Assembly (NCBI RefSeq): GCF_023343835.1 | Contig: NC_064433.1 | Coordinates: forward strand, 186,396,277-186,460,276 | Direction: 5' to 3' | DNA from: Lagopus muta | Lineage: Eukaryota > Chordata > Aves > Galliformes > Phasianidae | Length of the DNA: 64,000 nt | In this document: one piece after another, positions 1-12,650 of the stretch | How the letters are laid out: every line of letters starts with the position of its first letter | Numbering within the stretch: the first letter of the stretch is position 1 | Translations under genes and position numbers: made by a program | The notes under the pieces: model-generated | What the model was told of the DNA's origin: nothing | What the model saw: only the letters and a program-made list of their open reading frames with translations | Database searches by the model: none

Positions 1-2419
1 TTCTAATTCCTTAGTTATCTCTTCACTACCCCAAGAAGACAACAAATTCACAACATGATAACAGAAGAGACTCAGTCATCTGATACTGCATTAATAGCAG
101 TTGTTTTCAAAATAGATTGGGAGATACAAGCAACGAGTCAACATAGGGTGAGAGGGAATGTGTAGTCAACTGAAAGAAGCAAATCACCCCATGTTTTATT
201 AAACGAGGGGGAAAAAAATGAGAATCAAATTACAGCAATATTAACTCAGTGAAAATACTAGTGATGAAAATGAATTAGGCATATGTGTACGTAACAGATC
301 AGAGGCTGAGGGTGCATTCAGAGTGACCTGCAGTATAATATGTGCTGTATTTATTTTCTATAAAATATTTCCATGGAAGCAGTTTGCCAAAGAATGTGCA
401 ACTTTTGTTAATTCATATTTGTTCTCTCAGCCTCTATCATTACCAGCATTCATCTTTTGAATACTTCTTGCCTTTGAATTTTCCTCATAAACCTATCTAC
501 CAAAAAAAAAAAACCCCAAAAAAAACCAAAAAAACCCCCACAAAAACAGTACATATGAATTCAATTGAAAACCTAAAAATTTTACTTTTTGTTTTTAATT
601 GATCCTTGGAAATTCTCCATTAGTACGGCCAGTACTGGTTATTTTTACCTAAACGAGACCCAGAAAAACAAATCCCAGTACTAATTAAACCAATGGGAAT
701 TCAGCCATGGAGTTACTTTCCCCATAAGTAAGTCCAAAATTTATTATTAGCACCATTTGTGTTGGAGCTGATAATAGCCCATTGAGGCATCAACAGGGAC
801 AGTGTTTTTGCTAAGAGCTGAAGGTGGATACTTTCCTGGAGTCTGCCTGCACACAGAAATACAGTTTTTTCCTTCCTTTGCTTAAAGACTGAAGTTAATC
901 TAGCACTGTTCAGATTTACATACATTGTGAATCACTTTTTGCTAGTAACATCTTCTTCTGAATATACTTTCAGCAAATTTACCTACGAAGTTGTGATAAT
1001 ACATACAGAAAATATGCAGAAAATGCAATGTTTCTTGGCTATAAATGGATAGATTTTTCAAAGGGCTGTGATGAATCAGTATGAGGTCCTACTTTTATAA
1101 GACCAGCACATGACTAGAGATGGATTTCCTCCTGATAATACTCTATTCTAATATTCTAATCTGTATAAATTACAAATCCATTTTCCAGGGAAAATAAGCT
1201 CAGTGGGATGGTCAAGGGCTATATCACGTTGATCAGTGTTAGTGGCGGAAAATGTTCCCAGACATCTTAAATTTACTACAATAGACTAGGTATAAAGTCA
1301 TATGTTTTGTTTTAGGACTTCATTGCACTTGAAACATTAAAAAAGTAGGGTAGGACATAAAAAAAATCATCAAAACTGAAAGGAATGACTGTTCTGTAGT
1401 TAAAATCTTCATGAATTTGATATACTGCAAATCTCAGCTCATCTTCTGTCCTACAGGGAAGAGCTCAAGACCAGTATTCAGACCCAATGCAGTGATTAGT
1501 CTGATAATTGAGTTAAATCTCATTCTCCACAGTGATGAAAATGGTTTCAAGGGAGATATCTGACCGTGCAGGTTGAATACCCATCATTAACTCCTGATAG
1601 CCATTGACCAGGTGACAGACATGCACTTTACAAACATTTTCCACAATTTTACAATAGGTAGTTTGGTACGTGACTGGTCAAGGTGGAAACTTTATGCAGC
1701 TGCCAGCAAGTAACAAGAGCTCCTCCTTCCCACAGAAACTTCCTGTTTTCTAAACATGCCATTTCTGCACACAGTAAAAATGACAGCAGGAAAAATATTC
1801 TAATTTCTCATCACCTTTGTTTTCCTGTTTCTCTCTATGACTTCCTCTTAGAGCAGATGAGTGCCTCTGAGATTGCATTTCTGCAGCATGTCATCTCACA
1901 CCGCACAGTGCTTGGCAGGTGAAGCCTGCACAAGGAAATAAGAATATTTTTTTCCTCCACTCACGCTTCAAAACAAAAGTCACAGAACAGGTCGAATATC
2001 ATTAAGGTTCATATGACATGGTTTAATTTTTTGAACATTTATGTTTGTTATTTATCATTCTAGACTTAACTAACAACAAGAGTTTTTCTGACACTCAAAA
2101 CCACGGTGATGCTAGCATTAATAACTGAGTTTGGCGTTTTCTGTAACTAATTGCATCCGTGCAGTAGCTGAATAATTTTTCATAATGAACGTCTTTGAAT
2201 GAGAAGTAGAGCAACATGAGAGTGCTGCAAAGTTATAAAGGAAAAAATAATTTTAATACTATTTTTAGTATTTTGTGATACTAGCAATAGTTATCTCAGT
2301 TAGAAGGTAGAGAAGATAATGAGGTTTAGTTAACTTGTCTGAGACATTTATTGCTTATTGGCCTTCATACATAGAGGTATAGTGAGTCAGTTGGCCATGG
2401 TCACCTGAATACATATGAG
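1..2419. other. Intergenic, no gene seen
   Basis: AT-rich sequence with an A/C-rich low-complexity stretch around 500-545. Open frames are short (under 90 codons) and without family resemblance. Confidence 0.6.
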
Positions 2420-2678
2420 AGGAAATGGTTCCAAACTAAAAGAAGGGAAATTTAGATTGGATGTAAGGAAAAAAGTTTTTAGAATAAGGATAGTGAGGCA
2501 TTGAAACAGGTTGCCCAGAGAGATGATGGATGCCTCATCCCTGGAGACACTCAGTGTCAGGCTGGACTCTGTGCGCCTGATGGAGCTGTAGGTGCCCCTG
2601 CTCATTGCAGGGCAGTTGGGCTAGATGGCCTTCATGAGGCCCATCCAACTCAAATAATTCTATGAACCCATGATTCTA
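2420..2678 (+). mobile_element. CR1 LINE 3' fragment
   Basis: GGAAATGGTTCCAAACTAAA, TAGATTGGATGTAAGGAAAA, CAGGTTGCCCAGAGAG and TTGGGCTAGATGGCCTTCAT, ending in ATTCTATGAACCCATGATTC. Moderately diverged. Confidence 0.85.
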
Positions 2679-2892
2679 TCATCTTGATGGGGTATGGTAA
2701 AATGCATTCATTCAAATATTCTTCACTGAACTCTGAACTATAAAATTCTTGCATCACTTTAAGTACATGCTTCATGCACAGACATGGTGAATTATGTATT
2801 ACTCAACATACAGTAAGTCAATAAGCCAAGAAGTAATCAATAACTCCAAAGCTAAATAAAGCAACTCTTTCTTTCTAGTATTCCCCTTAAGC

Positions 2893-2996
2893 AAATAAAT
2901 AAGTAAATAAATAAGTAAATAAATCAGTTTTACTGAAAGTGAAAAAATAAGTGGATACAAAGGAAACATTCTCCAAATTAAAAAAAAAAAAAAAAG
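2893..2996. repeat. (AAATAAGT)n and poly-A tract
   Basis: Repeats of AAATAAATAAGT at about 2893-2926, and an uninterrupted A-run at about 2981-2995. Confidence 0.8.
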
Positions 2997-4286
2997 AAGG
3001 TAAAAAAAGAAGACAATTTTGGTCCAGTGTAAAACTGACTAATAGGAAGCTAGGGAAAAGGCAAGTAACTCCTCCCTTCCTTGCTCCACTAGCTGTGTTT
3101 TTCCTTTTAAAATGTTAATAAAATTTGTTTTGCACTGACGTAGTTAGCATTGCAAATCCCACTGAAGACGAGGCAGTGATAGATTTTTATGCAGCATAGC
3201 AAAACCTGAGGTCAGTCCATGGTGGATAATTTAAGGCTGACCCTGAAGACACCCTGTGAACCACTCTGTATCCAGTAGGATTTAGCTAATTATCTCTATG
3301 ACTTGTAAAAAGACCAACTTGGTTCAGTTACAGAAAGGATTTAATGGTCAGCTTAAAAGGTCTAAAACCCTCTCATCCATCCTACTCTTCAGCATAGTTT
3401 CACTCAGCCTGGGTTCTGCAGGTAGATATTCTGATCTGGCGCAATAAATCACGCAGCTTGAACCTTAGTTTTGCCATTTCTACTCTTTCAGTCTGAACTG
3501 CCACAGGCTTAAAGTATTTGCAGAAAGACATGCAAAGAAAAATATCTTTACAAAGCTCTTCCTGAGGGTTTTATTTATAAATAGGGTTATTTAATCACTG
3601 TTTTTCTTCCATCTAGAACAATCCTACTTTTTAATGTCAGAAATCCCTTTGGTGGTGTGAGAATGGTGCTGGCTGTCAGCTCTGTGGATTCTACTGCCTT
3701 GTCACATCAGAGATAATCCTATTATTCTTTCCTTGAGCTTGCTTCCTAAGGATGAAGAAAATGAAAAGCTATAAACCAAGAGACAGAAAAAGGAAATAAA
3801 ACCCACGACATCTTACAGAGCAGAGAAAGCTGCAAATATCAGGATATTTTGAGGTGATACTCTTCATTCCAACCTGCTCAATTCCTCCTTACATCTTATT
3901 ACAGGTTCAGCTTATCTTCAGTTTCAGCTCTGTCTTTGAATCAAATCGCTAATGAGCTACTACAGCCATGATTCCTCCCAAATCTATATGGAACAAATAC
4001 CTTGAATGTATTCATCCCAAATCCATTGCCATATCCTTAACTCCACTCACCTGAATAAATCAATAACATTTTGGCTCCCATTAATTGCTTGGAGCCAGAT
4101 GAATGTTGTCAGTGAATGTCCCAGTTTTTTTTTTCCCAGTATGTATTTCTGGAACTGGGTAAACCTGGCAAATGATTACAGCAGTTGTCCTTCAAAGAGA
4201 GCTGCTTAGCAGCTGCTATTTACTTCTTTCATCACCTGTTCCCCACTCCTCCCTACCAGTATCTGTCATGATAGTTCTTTTTGTTT

Positions 4287-4656
4287 AGCCTGGAGAAGAG
4301 GAAGCTCAAAGAGGATCTTACCACTCTCCAAAACTCCCTGAAATCAGGTTGTATGGTGGGAGTTGACATCTTCTCCCAGAGAACAGCAGTAGGACAAGAG
4401 GTAATGGCCTCACACTGCACCAAGGGAAGTTCAGATTAGATGTTGAGAAAAACTTCTTAGAAAAGAATGAGGAGGCATTGGCACAGGCACAGGCCCAGGG
4501 CAGTGGTGAAGTCACTGTCCCTGGAGGTATTTAAGAACTGTATACATTCGGCACCGAGGGACATGGATTAGTGGGCATGGTGGGGATGGTTTGGGTTGCA
4601 CTAGATGATCTCAGTGGTCTTTTCCAAACTTGATGATTCTATGATACATTGATTCT
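4287..4656 (+). mobile_element. CR1 LINE 3' fragment
   Basis: Starts at TTTAGCCTGGAGAAGAGGAA and ends GATGATTCTATGATACATTGATTC. The intermediate parts (AGATTAGATGTTGAGAAAAA, GGGTTGCACTAGATGATCTC) follow the usual CR1 order. Confidence 0.88.
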
Positions 4657-5409
4657 ACAAATCTTTTCTTTTGTGTACTGGAAATTTTAGGATTTGGTAA
4701 GGAGAGAATATGTTTGGGCTTGATATTTTTGCAAATGTACTCAAAATACTATTGCTATGAACATTTCATAATTGAACAAATGCATTTGTCTTAATGAGAA
4801 CGTATGTATGGATAGTTTCATCCTGGCAGAGGTACTGTTTAACCATAACGTTATTCACTTACTCCTCTCATTGTGCCTCACGTAATGGTCCACAGAGCCA
4901 AAGAGAAGAAATTTTTACAGACATTGCACATTGGCCTTCATTAGTATCATACTCAAAATGATACACCTCAGAAGACATCTGCTCCTCAAAGTCACTGCTA
5001 AGTATCAGATGGTCTTCAGAGTGAATTAGAAGTGCTCCTGTATAACATTGTGTTGTGCTTCTTATTTCTTTTTCCCCTGGCATCTGTAAAATTACTGTTG
5101 GCAGATGCAGACTACTTTTTGAACTAGTGCCCCTTTTCAAATTACATCAGCCATACTGAGTTAATGGACCACGTTTTAGCAGAGTGGGTGGTGAACCACG
5201 TAGAGCTATTTAGCATTCAGGGAGCCTTTTCTTTCCTTCTTGTCTAAAACTGTTACTTAAGCCCCTGTAGTTATTGAGTAGCAAGTGCCATAGAAACCTT
5301 ATTAGCTTCACCTTTGTTCACAAGGGATAACTGCAGTAAAGACAAAGTAACAAAAGATTACACCGCTGTTCTCTGAATGGTTCAGTGCAATAGAATGGAG
5401 AAAATAATT

Positions 5410-5429
5410 GGGGGGGGGGGGGGGGGGGG
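5410..5429 (+). repeat. G20 homopolymer
   Basis: Twenty consecutive G with flanking AATT on one side and AAG on the other. Confidence 0.95.
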
Positions 5430-8417
5430 AAGTCTGCTGGTCTGCTGAGATGTGATGATGCTGAGAAGATCTTCTCCAACAGAGCGATTCATGATACAAC
5501 GCTGCTTCATTGATATTCTTTGTACTCACTCATGACAGTTGAGGGAGAAACTAAACTGAGTTTGTAACTAGAGTGACTGGCATAAAGTTCCACTGAATGC
5601 ACCAGAACGGTATTGATTTGCACCAGCTGGGTAATGGAGGAGGAAGCAAACTCCATTTTGCTAACAACACCAGTGAAAGTCAGATTGACTTTCAATCTTT
5701 TTTTTTGTTTTGTTTTTTAAAGCCAACTTAGTATGAAAGACTATAAAACCTAAACAGAAAAATCAGGAGGAGAAACAGAAAGCTCACACCGGGGAAGTGA
5801 TGTGTTCAGTGTCACAAAGCAGGGCTGCATTCAACACTAAAGTCCCACTCTGCTGGTGCCATTAAGGTGTTGTATTTGAGAAAACTTTAAATGACTCAGC
5901 CTGAAGATGAATAACAGTATGGCAGAGGTGCCACAAGATCTACCTGTGACATTAGCAAATAATTAGATAAGATTCATGCCATGTTTTCCATTGATGCATC
6001 TCACCTAATATTAATTACTGCCCTACTTTAGGGCCAGGGCAGGGGTGTCAGCATCCACAACAGGCATAGGGGTGGCAGTACTAAGAACTGGAGGCTCACA
6101 GCTTATGAACTCATGTCTTTTAAATAAGATGGGTTCTATCTTCCTTTGGCAGCAACAAATGTTGATGTTTCTGTATCTTTTATATTTTATTTGTGAGCAC
6201 TTTGGAAATTTTCCCTCTCCTGCACCCACATGGATTCATCTGAAGAGGGTCCTCCCTCCACTAACAAAACTAAATGAATGCCACCTCTGAGCATCTTGTC
6301 TAATCACAGCAGCAAACACTGTGTCAAGAAGCAGGCTGCTTTCTAACTGCTACATCTTCAGTTTTAAAGACAATCATCCATGTAATCTGCACAAGTGAGC
6401 AATCAAAAAATTTTCAGCTGGATATTTCTCCGTGTGACTGTTTTTTTCTATGGAACAAATAAAATGCATGACTTCATCCATGACAACGTGTTATCTCACA
6501 TCATACTACCTCCATCTGCTGTTTTGCTTATGTACTATCACTTTCACCTTCAAAGACAAAAAAAAAAAAAAGAAAAAAAAGAAAGGGGGGTGGGTGGGGA
6601 TTTTATTTTGCCAAATAATGAGTAGATCCCAGACCCCTAGTAATGAAGGTTATTAAGACTAACAAAGAAATTGAAAGAGACCTATTTAACTTGCATCGTG
6701 TTTTTCACTCCACCAAATTTGTGCATTTTCAGATCATCTGTGGATCCTATCATTTAAGTTTTCACCATTTCAGATACAATGACAGTGGTATAGTTAGACT
6801 TGGAGATCACCCTGTGACTCATGATCCTGATTTACATCCCTGCTTTCAGATACTGGAGACCAAATGGGGGCCTTCTCTGCAGTATGCCTTTTCCACAGGA
6901 GAACTACCTTGAGCTGCAGATGAGACAAACCTAGATGCAAACACAATACATGCATGAAGTGTTGCCACTGTGAACAGTGCACTCTAAAGTGCTCATGAGC
7001 CTCAAAAACATGACCTGAATTTTTGTACTGTAGGGGATTGGAAAGAAATGCTAAAATACCGAGTAACAGATATGCAACTTGAGACATTGAGATACATCCT
7101 AGTAGGCATAAAAACAATATCAAAATAGGATGTTTCTTAAAAAGCCAATTTATCTCCATTAACTCTAACAGTGACTAAGAATGGCTGGGACAAATGGAGG
7201 CATTTACAATCCATTAAGGTAATATAGCATCCAAAAGCAAACAGAGATTTCATCAATAGAGTCTTTTGCTCCAAAGACAATATTGACTATTCCTTATGAG
7301 TTACAATAAAACAGAAATCAAAACATAAAAAGACAAATGTTCTCACAGGCTTTTGCAATTCTAGCATATTTTGCAGTTAAGCAGTTGGAAGCACACAAGC
7401 TAAGAATGCTCTTAGGAATTTGGAAGTCTACACTCATGGGGTTCCATGTTGGTGTCATCTCCCCTTCAGTCTATTCTGTGCACAAGAAGTACTAAGCATC
7501 TTACTTCAGTAAATGTTTGCCAGTATTTCATAGCCAAATAATTCAGTGGCTTCATCATCGCCAATCCAAGCCCAATGTTACTAGATCCTGTCTGCTGCTA
7601 ATATTGAAGGCTGTGAAAGATCATGTTCTTTTTACCATGGCAAATATGACATCAAGGTGAGAGAAAAATACCACAAAATCACATTATATCATAACTGAGA
7701 AAAAGGGTACAGGCAAAGTAATACTGTCCTATTTTCTGCTATATAAGTTAGCAACTAAGTGAACAATCAAGCAACAGAGTAACAATGATCACAATTGATC
7801 AATTGTTTTAGTTGTGTATTTGAATCATAACGAGGTAAATAAGATATTTGCTTGCTCTAAAGCCACTCCATGTGCTGACATAATGAAAATGATTTAAACT
7901 AGTGACCTTTCTTTGAATATTGCTTTTGGTTTGTACTGCCACCAGGAAATTTGTTTCAGTTAGAGTTCAAATATTGTTTCTATTATGATAAAATATTAAC
8001 TTACAGTATATTTTATGCTGCTATTATGTGTACTATATATCATCCCCTTTGTTTTAGTAAAGAAAGGAAATGATACTTAAGTCTTGATTCTTTTTTTCTG
8101 TTTCTTTGAAATTACTGCCTTCCATCTGAGAAGTGTTTTCTTATGTCATGACACTAATACTGAGAATTGTTCACATCCATTAAACAGGAAAATATCTGTG
8201 ACAGATTTCTGGTTAAAGTTTGGTTTTGTTGTTGTCTTTTTTCCTGCCATACCTTTAAATAGAATACAGTTCTTCATTTCAGCTATGAGGCAAATGACAT
8301 TTTTCTCGATAGTCATTAAAATTATTCAGAGTGATGGAGATCTAGTGAAGAGAGATGTCAGATAGGTGTTGCTTATTTATTATCTTGCTTGCAAATTAAG
8401 AAATATAGCCTAATAGG

Positions 8418-8445
8418 AAAAAAAAAAAAAAAAAAAAAAAAAAAA
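8418..8445. repeat. Long A homopolymer (about 28 nt)
   Basis: Uninterrupted A-run. No recognisable retroposed sequence or AATAAA lies just upstream. Confidence 0.95.
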
Positions 8446-8859
8446 CACCTGAAAATTCATAGTCATCCATTGCATATTACATGCTGACTTAAAGTAATTC
8501 ATAGGTCTTAAGAGAATCAGGAGCGTAACTGCTAGAGGATCTAAATGGAGGGAAGACAGATGGAGAGCTTGTTCTCAGTTAAATATGTTTCACTGGGACC
8601 ATAAATCAAACATAATCAATAGCAAGAAATTCCAGTGACAGATTCTTGGGAGCCAGAGAAGAGTAACAAAAGAGAAGCTTGGGAAGCACTCCAGCTTGAT
8701 GTTATAGAAGATAGATTTCCTAAGCACTGATTTTTGGAGATTTTTATTTGTTGAAAGTCATGCAGAAGTATCTGGATTTGGCAGGGCCAGCTAAACAAGC
8801 ACTGATTAGCTGCAAAGATTCATAATTCCATAAACTTCATTCTAATTCATTCTGAAACA

Positions 8860-9277
8860 CAGGCCATATGAGGAGAGGCTGAAGGAGCTGGGAATGTTCA
8901 GCCTGGAGAAGAGGAGGCTCAGGGGAGACCTTATTGCTCTCTATAACTTCCTGAAGGGAGGTTGTAGTGAGCTGGGGGTCGGCCTCTTCTCTCATGTCAT
9001 TAGTGATAGGACCAGAGGGAATGGTTTCAAGCTACGGCAGGGGAGATTCAGGCTGGACATGAGGAAGTATTACTTTTCAGAAAGGGTGGTCAGGCACTGG
9101 AATGGACTGCCCAGGGAGGTGGTGGAGTCACCGAGCCTGGGGGTGTTCAAGGAAAGGCTGGATGTTGTGTTGAGGGACATGGTTTAGTGGGAGCTGTTGG
9201 GAATAGGTGAACGGTTGGACTGGATGATCTTTTAGGTCTTTTCCAACCTTAGTGATTCTATGATTCTATGATTCTAA
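8860..9277 (+). mobile_element. CR1 LINE fragment with open ORF2 C-terminus
   Basis: Well preserved. It starts near GGCCATATGAGGAGAGGCTG and ends with three copies of the ATTCTATG-type tail. Positions 8894-9187 form an uninterrupted 97-codon frame carrying the known end of the CR1 reverse-transcriptase ORF ([19 protein letters not shown]..., [33 protein letters not shown], ending DVVLRDMV). The element is 5'-truncated and cannot be autonomous. Confidence 0.93.
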
Positions 9278-9537
9278 TGACAAAATCAACAGTAAGTGAT
9301 GTGACAAATCCACTGTAGAAAAATATTAACATCAGGAAAATTTCAAAATCCTAATTTTTCCTTTTCTTTCTTTCTGAATAAGGGATGATCATATATCTAT
9401 GTGCCCAACACAACATTAGAAAGACATTTAGAGAATACTCAGAAGCTAGAAGTGTTTTTATAAGCAATATATTAATCAAAGCCAAGAATAAGACAGCTCA
9501 TATACTTGTTACCTCATGTATATAAAAGACAACAGGC

Positions 9538-9711
9538 TTAGAATCACAGAATCATACAATCACTAAGGTTGGAAAAGACCTCTAAGGTCATCCAGTCCAA
9601 CTGTCAACCCACCCCCTCCATGCCCACTAACCATGACCCTAAGTGCCACATCTCCATGTTTCTTGGAATAACTCCGGGGAGAGTGACTTCACCACCTCCC
9701 TGGGCAGCCTG
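9538..9711 (-). mobile_element. CR1 LINE 3' fragment, reverse
   Basis: Begins with the reverse tail AGAATCACAGAATCATACAA, then AAGGTTGGAAAAGACCTCTA and CACCTCCCTGGGCAGCCTG. Truncated after the last motif. Confidence 0.9.
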
Positions 9712-12123
9712 AATATAATCATTGTGTATCATCACTGAGAGTATTATCATATTGTAAAAGCTGTTATTTTACTATTTTGCTATTGTTTTAGCCAACTTCA
9801 TACAGAATCAAACATTTCAAGACCGCTCAAGATTATTTGAATATATACTCTATTATTTTACTTCCTAGAAGCTATATCATTTTTTCTTACTTTTGAAGAA
9901 ACCTTAATGACATTGCTAAAACTGCTCACACAGTTATCAGAACTCTATCGCTGTGCAACTATTCAATACTTCTCACAAATTCTTAATAAGGAGTAAGACC
10001 TTTTCTCATTCTCAAACTGAGACCTACTGTGTCTTAGTTCTCTAGTGGGAAAGTCACTTGCAATCCTAGTCTGTCACACTCCACAGCAAGAGTGGGTCTT
10101 CAAATATGTAAAAATAAGGCTTAATCTGGTTTAAATGACCCTTAATCAAGTTGGAAATGGAAAAAAAAAGCAAAACCAAAACAAGTAAACAAGGACCTAC
10201 AGGGACTGTAAGTGATTTAAATGTTGCTAACTCACTGTAGAACAAGGAAATGTCTGATGCTTCAGTGGACCCTTCAGTGTTTCTGGATAATTCTGAACAA
10301 GTCACTTCAGTTTTCTTTGCCACAATACATTACAGAATTACACAATACAGAATGGGAATAATGACACTTGGATTCTGCAGGTAGCAATCATCTCAAGTTG
10401 GTTCCAGACAGGGTTTTGGCTTCTTTATGATGTCCATGCAAATTAATCTCAGACAGACATCAGTATCTCAGAGTGTGGGGATGGATCACACTTTGGAAAT
10501 ATCTGTTTTTCTCCTTCAGAAAGAATTTGAACAACTGGATTACAGAGAATGCCTGATTTTTGGATTATATTGAAATTAAATCCCATTTTTTGACATTGAC
10601 TGATGAAAGGTAAAGTAATGAAAGCTGAAGAGTTCTACTGAATCTTTAAAAAAAAATCAAGCGAATGTAATAATGACCTTATTCCAAGACAGTCTTACCA
10701 ATTGCTTTGCTTATTCTGACATATTTCTTTTCAATATATGCTATATAAAATTACAGCACTTATAGTTTTTAATAATTGTTGATGAAAATGAAGAAAAAAG
10801 TTCATATTTATTGAAATTAGTGATGATATGAGGTAGTTAGCAGTAAATTCAAGGTTGTTCTTATTCATACATCTGTTTTGTTTTTGCATCAATAAGAAGT
10901 TGCAAATAGTTATTATAATGATTGTCCGGTGCTGCTAAAAGAAGCAAGATGTATTTCACTGTATTTGGAAAAATGTGTTTTTTTTCACGTCATTGAATGC
11001 TGGCGGAATTCCTCAGTCTCAGAGCAAAGATATGTCTGTACTCCCTGTTTTGGGGCAACTTCTACTTCTTAACAATACTGTCTTCTTCACGATTCCCTCT
11101 GAATCGTCAAATGGTAGCTATGATGCCACAGGAAAACTAAACTAGTTTTTCCATTGAGGAGTTAGTATTAAACAAGTCAGGCACATGTTGAGTCAATGTT
11201 CATCATGATATTTCTTTGATCTAAGGAGTTTAAAGGTCTTTATGCTGCCAATGTAGACAGACTTGTATCCACTTGCATAATTCTTTCTAGGGAGATACTA
11301 TGGAGAGTTTGATGGCATTTTTCTTGTTTTTCTCTGCACTCCTTCAAGATTTTTTATTCCTGTGGAAAAGGATGAGACTTCGGATGAAACATATTCCACA
11401 AACTAGCATGTTATTCCAAGTAATCATTTGTGCATGTAATCAACGCCTAAATAAACACTAAAGCAATTACTGTGGATTCTCGAACTGAGAATTAATCAGA
11501 TATTCTGACTTCTATCTGAAGGTTTTTAAAGCCACTGTGCTGTGCCAACAAATGTTTTCATTACCAGAGTGATGAAAGCAAGAAGGCTGTACGCTGGACA
11601 TGTATTAGATGAATGCAGTACGTCTTCATTACAGAAAGCTGCCAAGTGTCAGTTCTGGAGTATATGATCAAGGTAATGAGCTCCACTGAATCAGTTATTT
11701 ATTACCAAAACCTAACGAAGATTTGAAGTACTGTACATTTAAAGGAAAAAGGAGAAAAAAAAAAAAAAGATAATGCAAAAACTACAGAGGATTTGGCTTA
11801 TGACATAAACAACATCCACAACACTGCATGTATGATATGCTGAACAAAATAACCAAAATAATGATGCTGTGTTTGTAAAACTGACATGATTTTTGTAAAC
11901 ATGAATGTTTAAAAGGGTGCTGCGATTGAGGATAACTTTCCATCCATGTATGAAGTTTCTAATTCTTCCAGATTATTCCCTTCTGCAGTCTATATCCTTC
12001 TTTCCAAATTTCATGTTTATCCATATTTCTCTTACCAGTTTGGTTGATTTGTTAGTAATGTTAGGGATCACTATAGGCATATAAGATATATCATACCAAA
12101 TGATTCCAAATACTTGTTAAGAT
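9712..12123. other. Intergenic, no gene seen
   Basis: AT-rich unique-looking sequence between two reverse CR1 fragments. No repeat family, RNA gene or coding signal is recognised. Confidence 0.6.
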
Positions 12124-12650
12124 CATTGAATCATTGAATCATAGAATCACAAGGTTGCAAAGGACCTAAAAGATCATCTAGTCCAACCATCCTTCCATTA
12201 CCATTGCTGTCACAAGCACTAAACCATATCTCGTAGCTCCTCATCCAGATGCCTCTTGAACACTGCCAGGGATGGCAATTCCACCACCTCCCTGGGCAGC
12301 CATTCCAGTGCCTGACCACCGTCTGAGACAAAAAGGTTTTCCTTATATCTAATCTAAACCTCCTCTGGTGCAACTTGTGGCCATTTCCTCAGGTCCTGTT
12401 TGTTGTCTGGGAGAAGAGGCCAAATCCCTCCTCATCACAACCTCCCTTCAGGAAGTTTCAGAGTGCAATGGGGTCTCCCTTGAGCCTCCTCTTTTACAGA
12501 CTAAACAATCGCAATTCCCTCAACCGCTCCTCATAAGACTTGTGCTCCAGGCCCCTCTCCAGCTTGTTGCCCTTCTCTGGACACGCTCCAGGGCCTCAAT
12601 GTCTTTCCTGTAGTGAGGGGCCCAAAACTGAACACAAAAGTTGAGATGTG
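12124..12650 (-). mobile_element. CR1 LINE fragment, reverse
   Basis: Reverse tail CATTGAATCATAGAATCAC, then AAAGGACCTAAAAGATCATC, CCACCTCCCTGGGCAGCC, TGGCCATTTCCTCAGGTCC and a stretch ending GTAGTGAGGGGCCCAAAACT. Same subfamily as the element at 36225-36618: both read [17 protein letters not shown] on the minus strand. Confidence 0.92.

Larger units (their letters stand above)
4657..8859. other. Intergenic, no gene seen
   Basis: AT-rich; holds the G20 run, an A-rich tract at about 6558-6585 followed by a G-rich stretch, and the A28 run. A 121-codon minus-strand frame at 6794-7159 has no recognisable domain or gene structure. Confidence 0.6.

Noticed and set aside
6794..7159. 121-codon minus-strand open frame with a hydrophobic N-terminal part
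   Set aside because: No recognisable family, no splice or promoter context, AT-rich surroundings; consistent with chance.
8418..8445. A28 run as the tail of a processed pseudogene or SINE
   Set aside because: No polyadenylation signal, recognisable source sequence or flanking duplication is visible.
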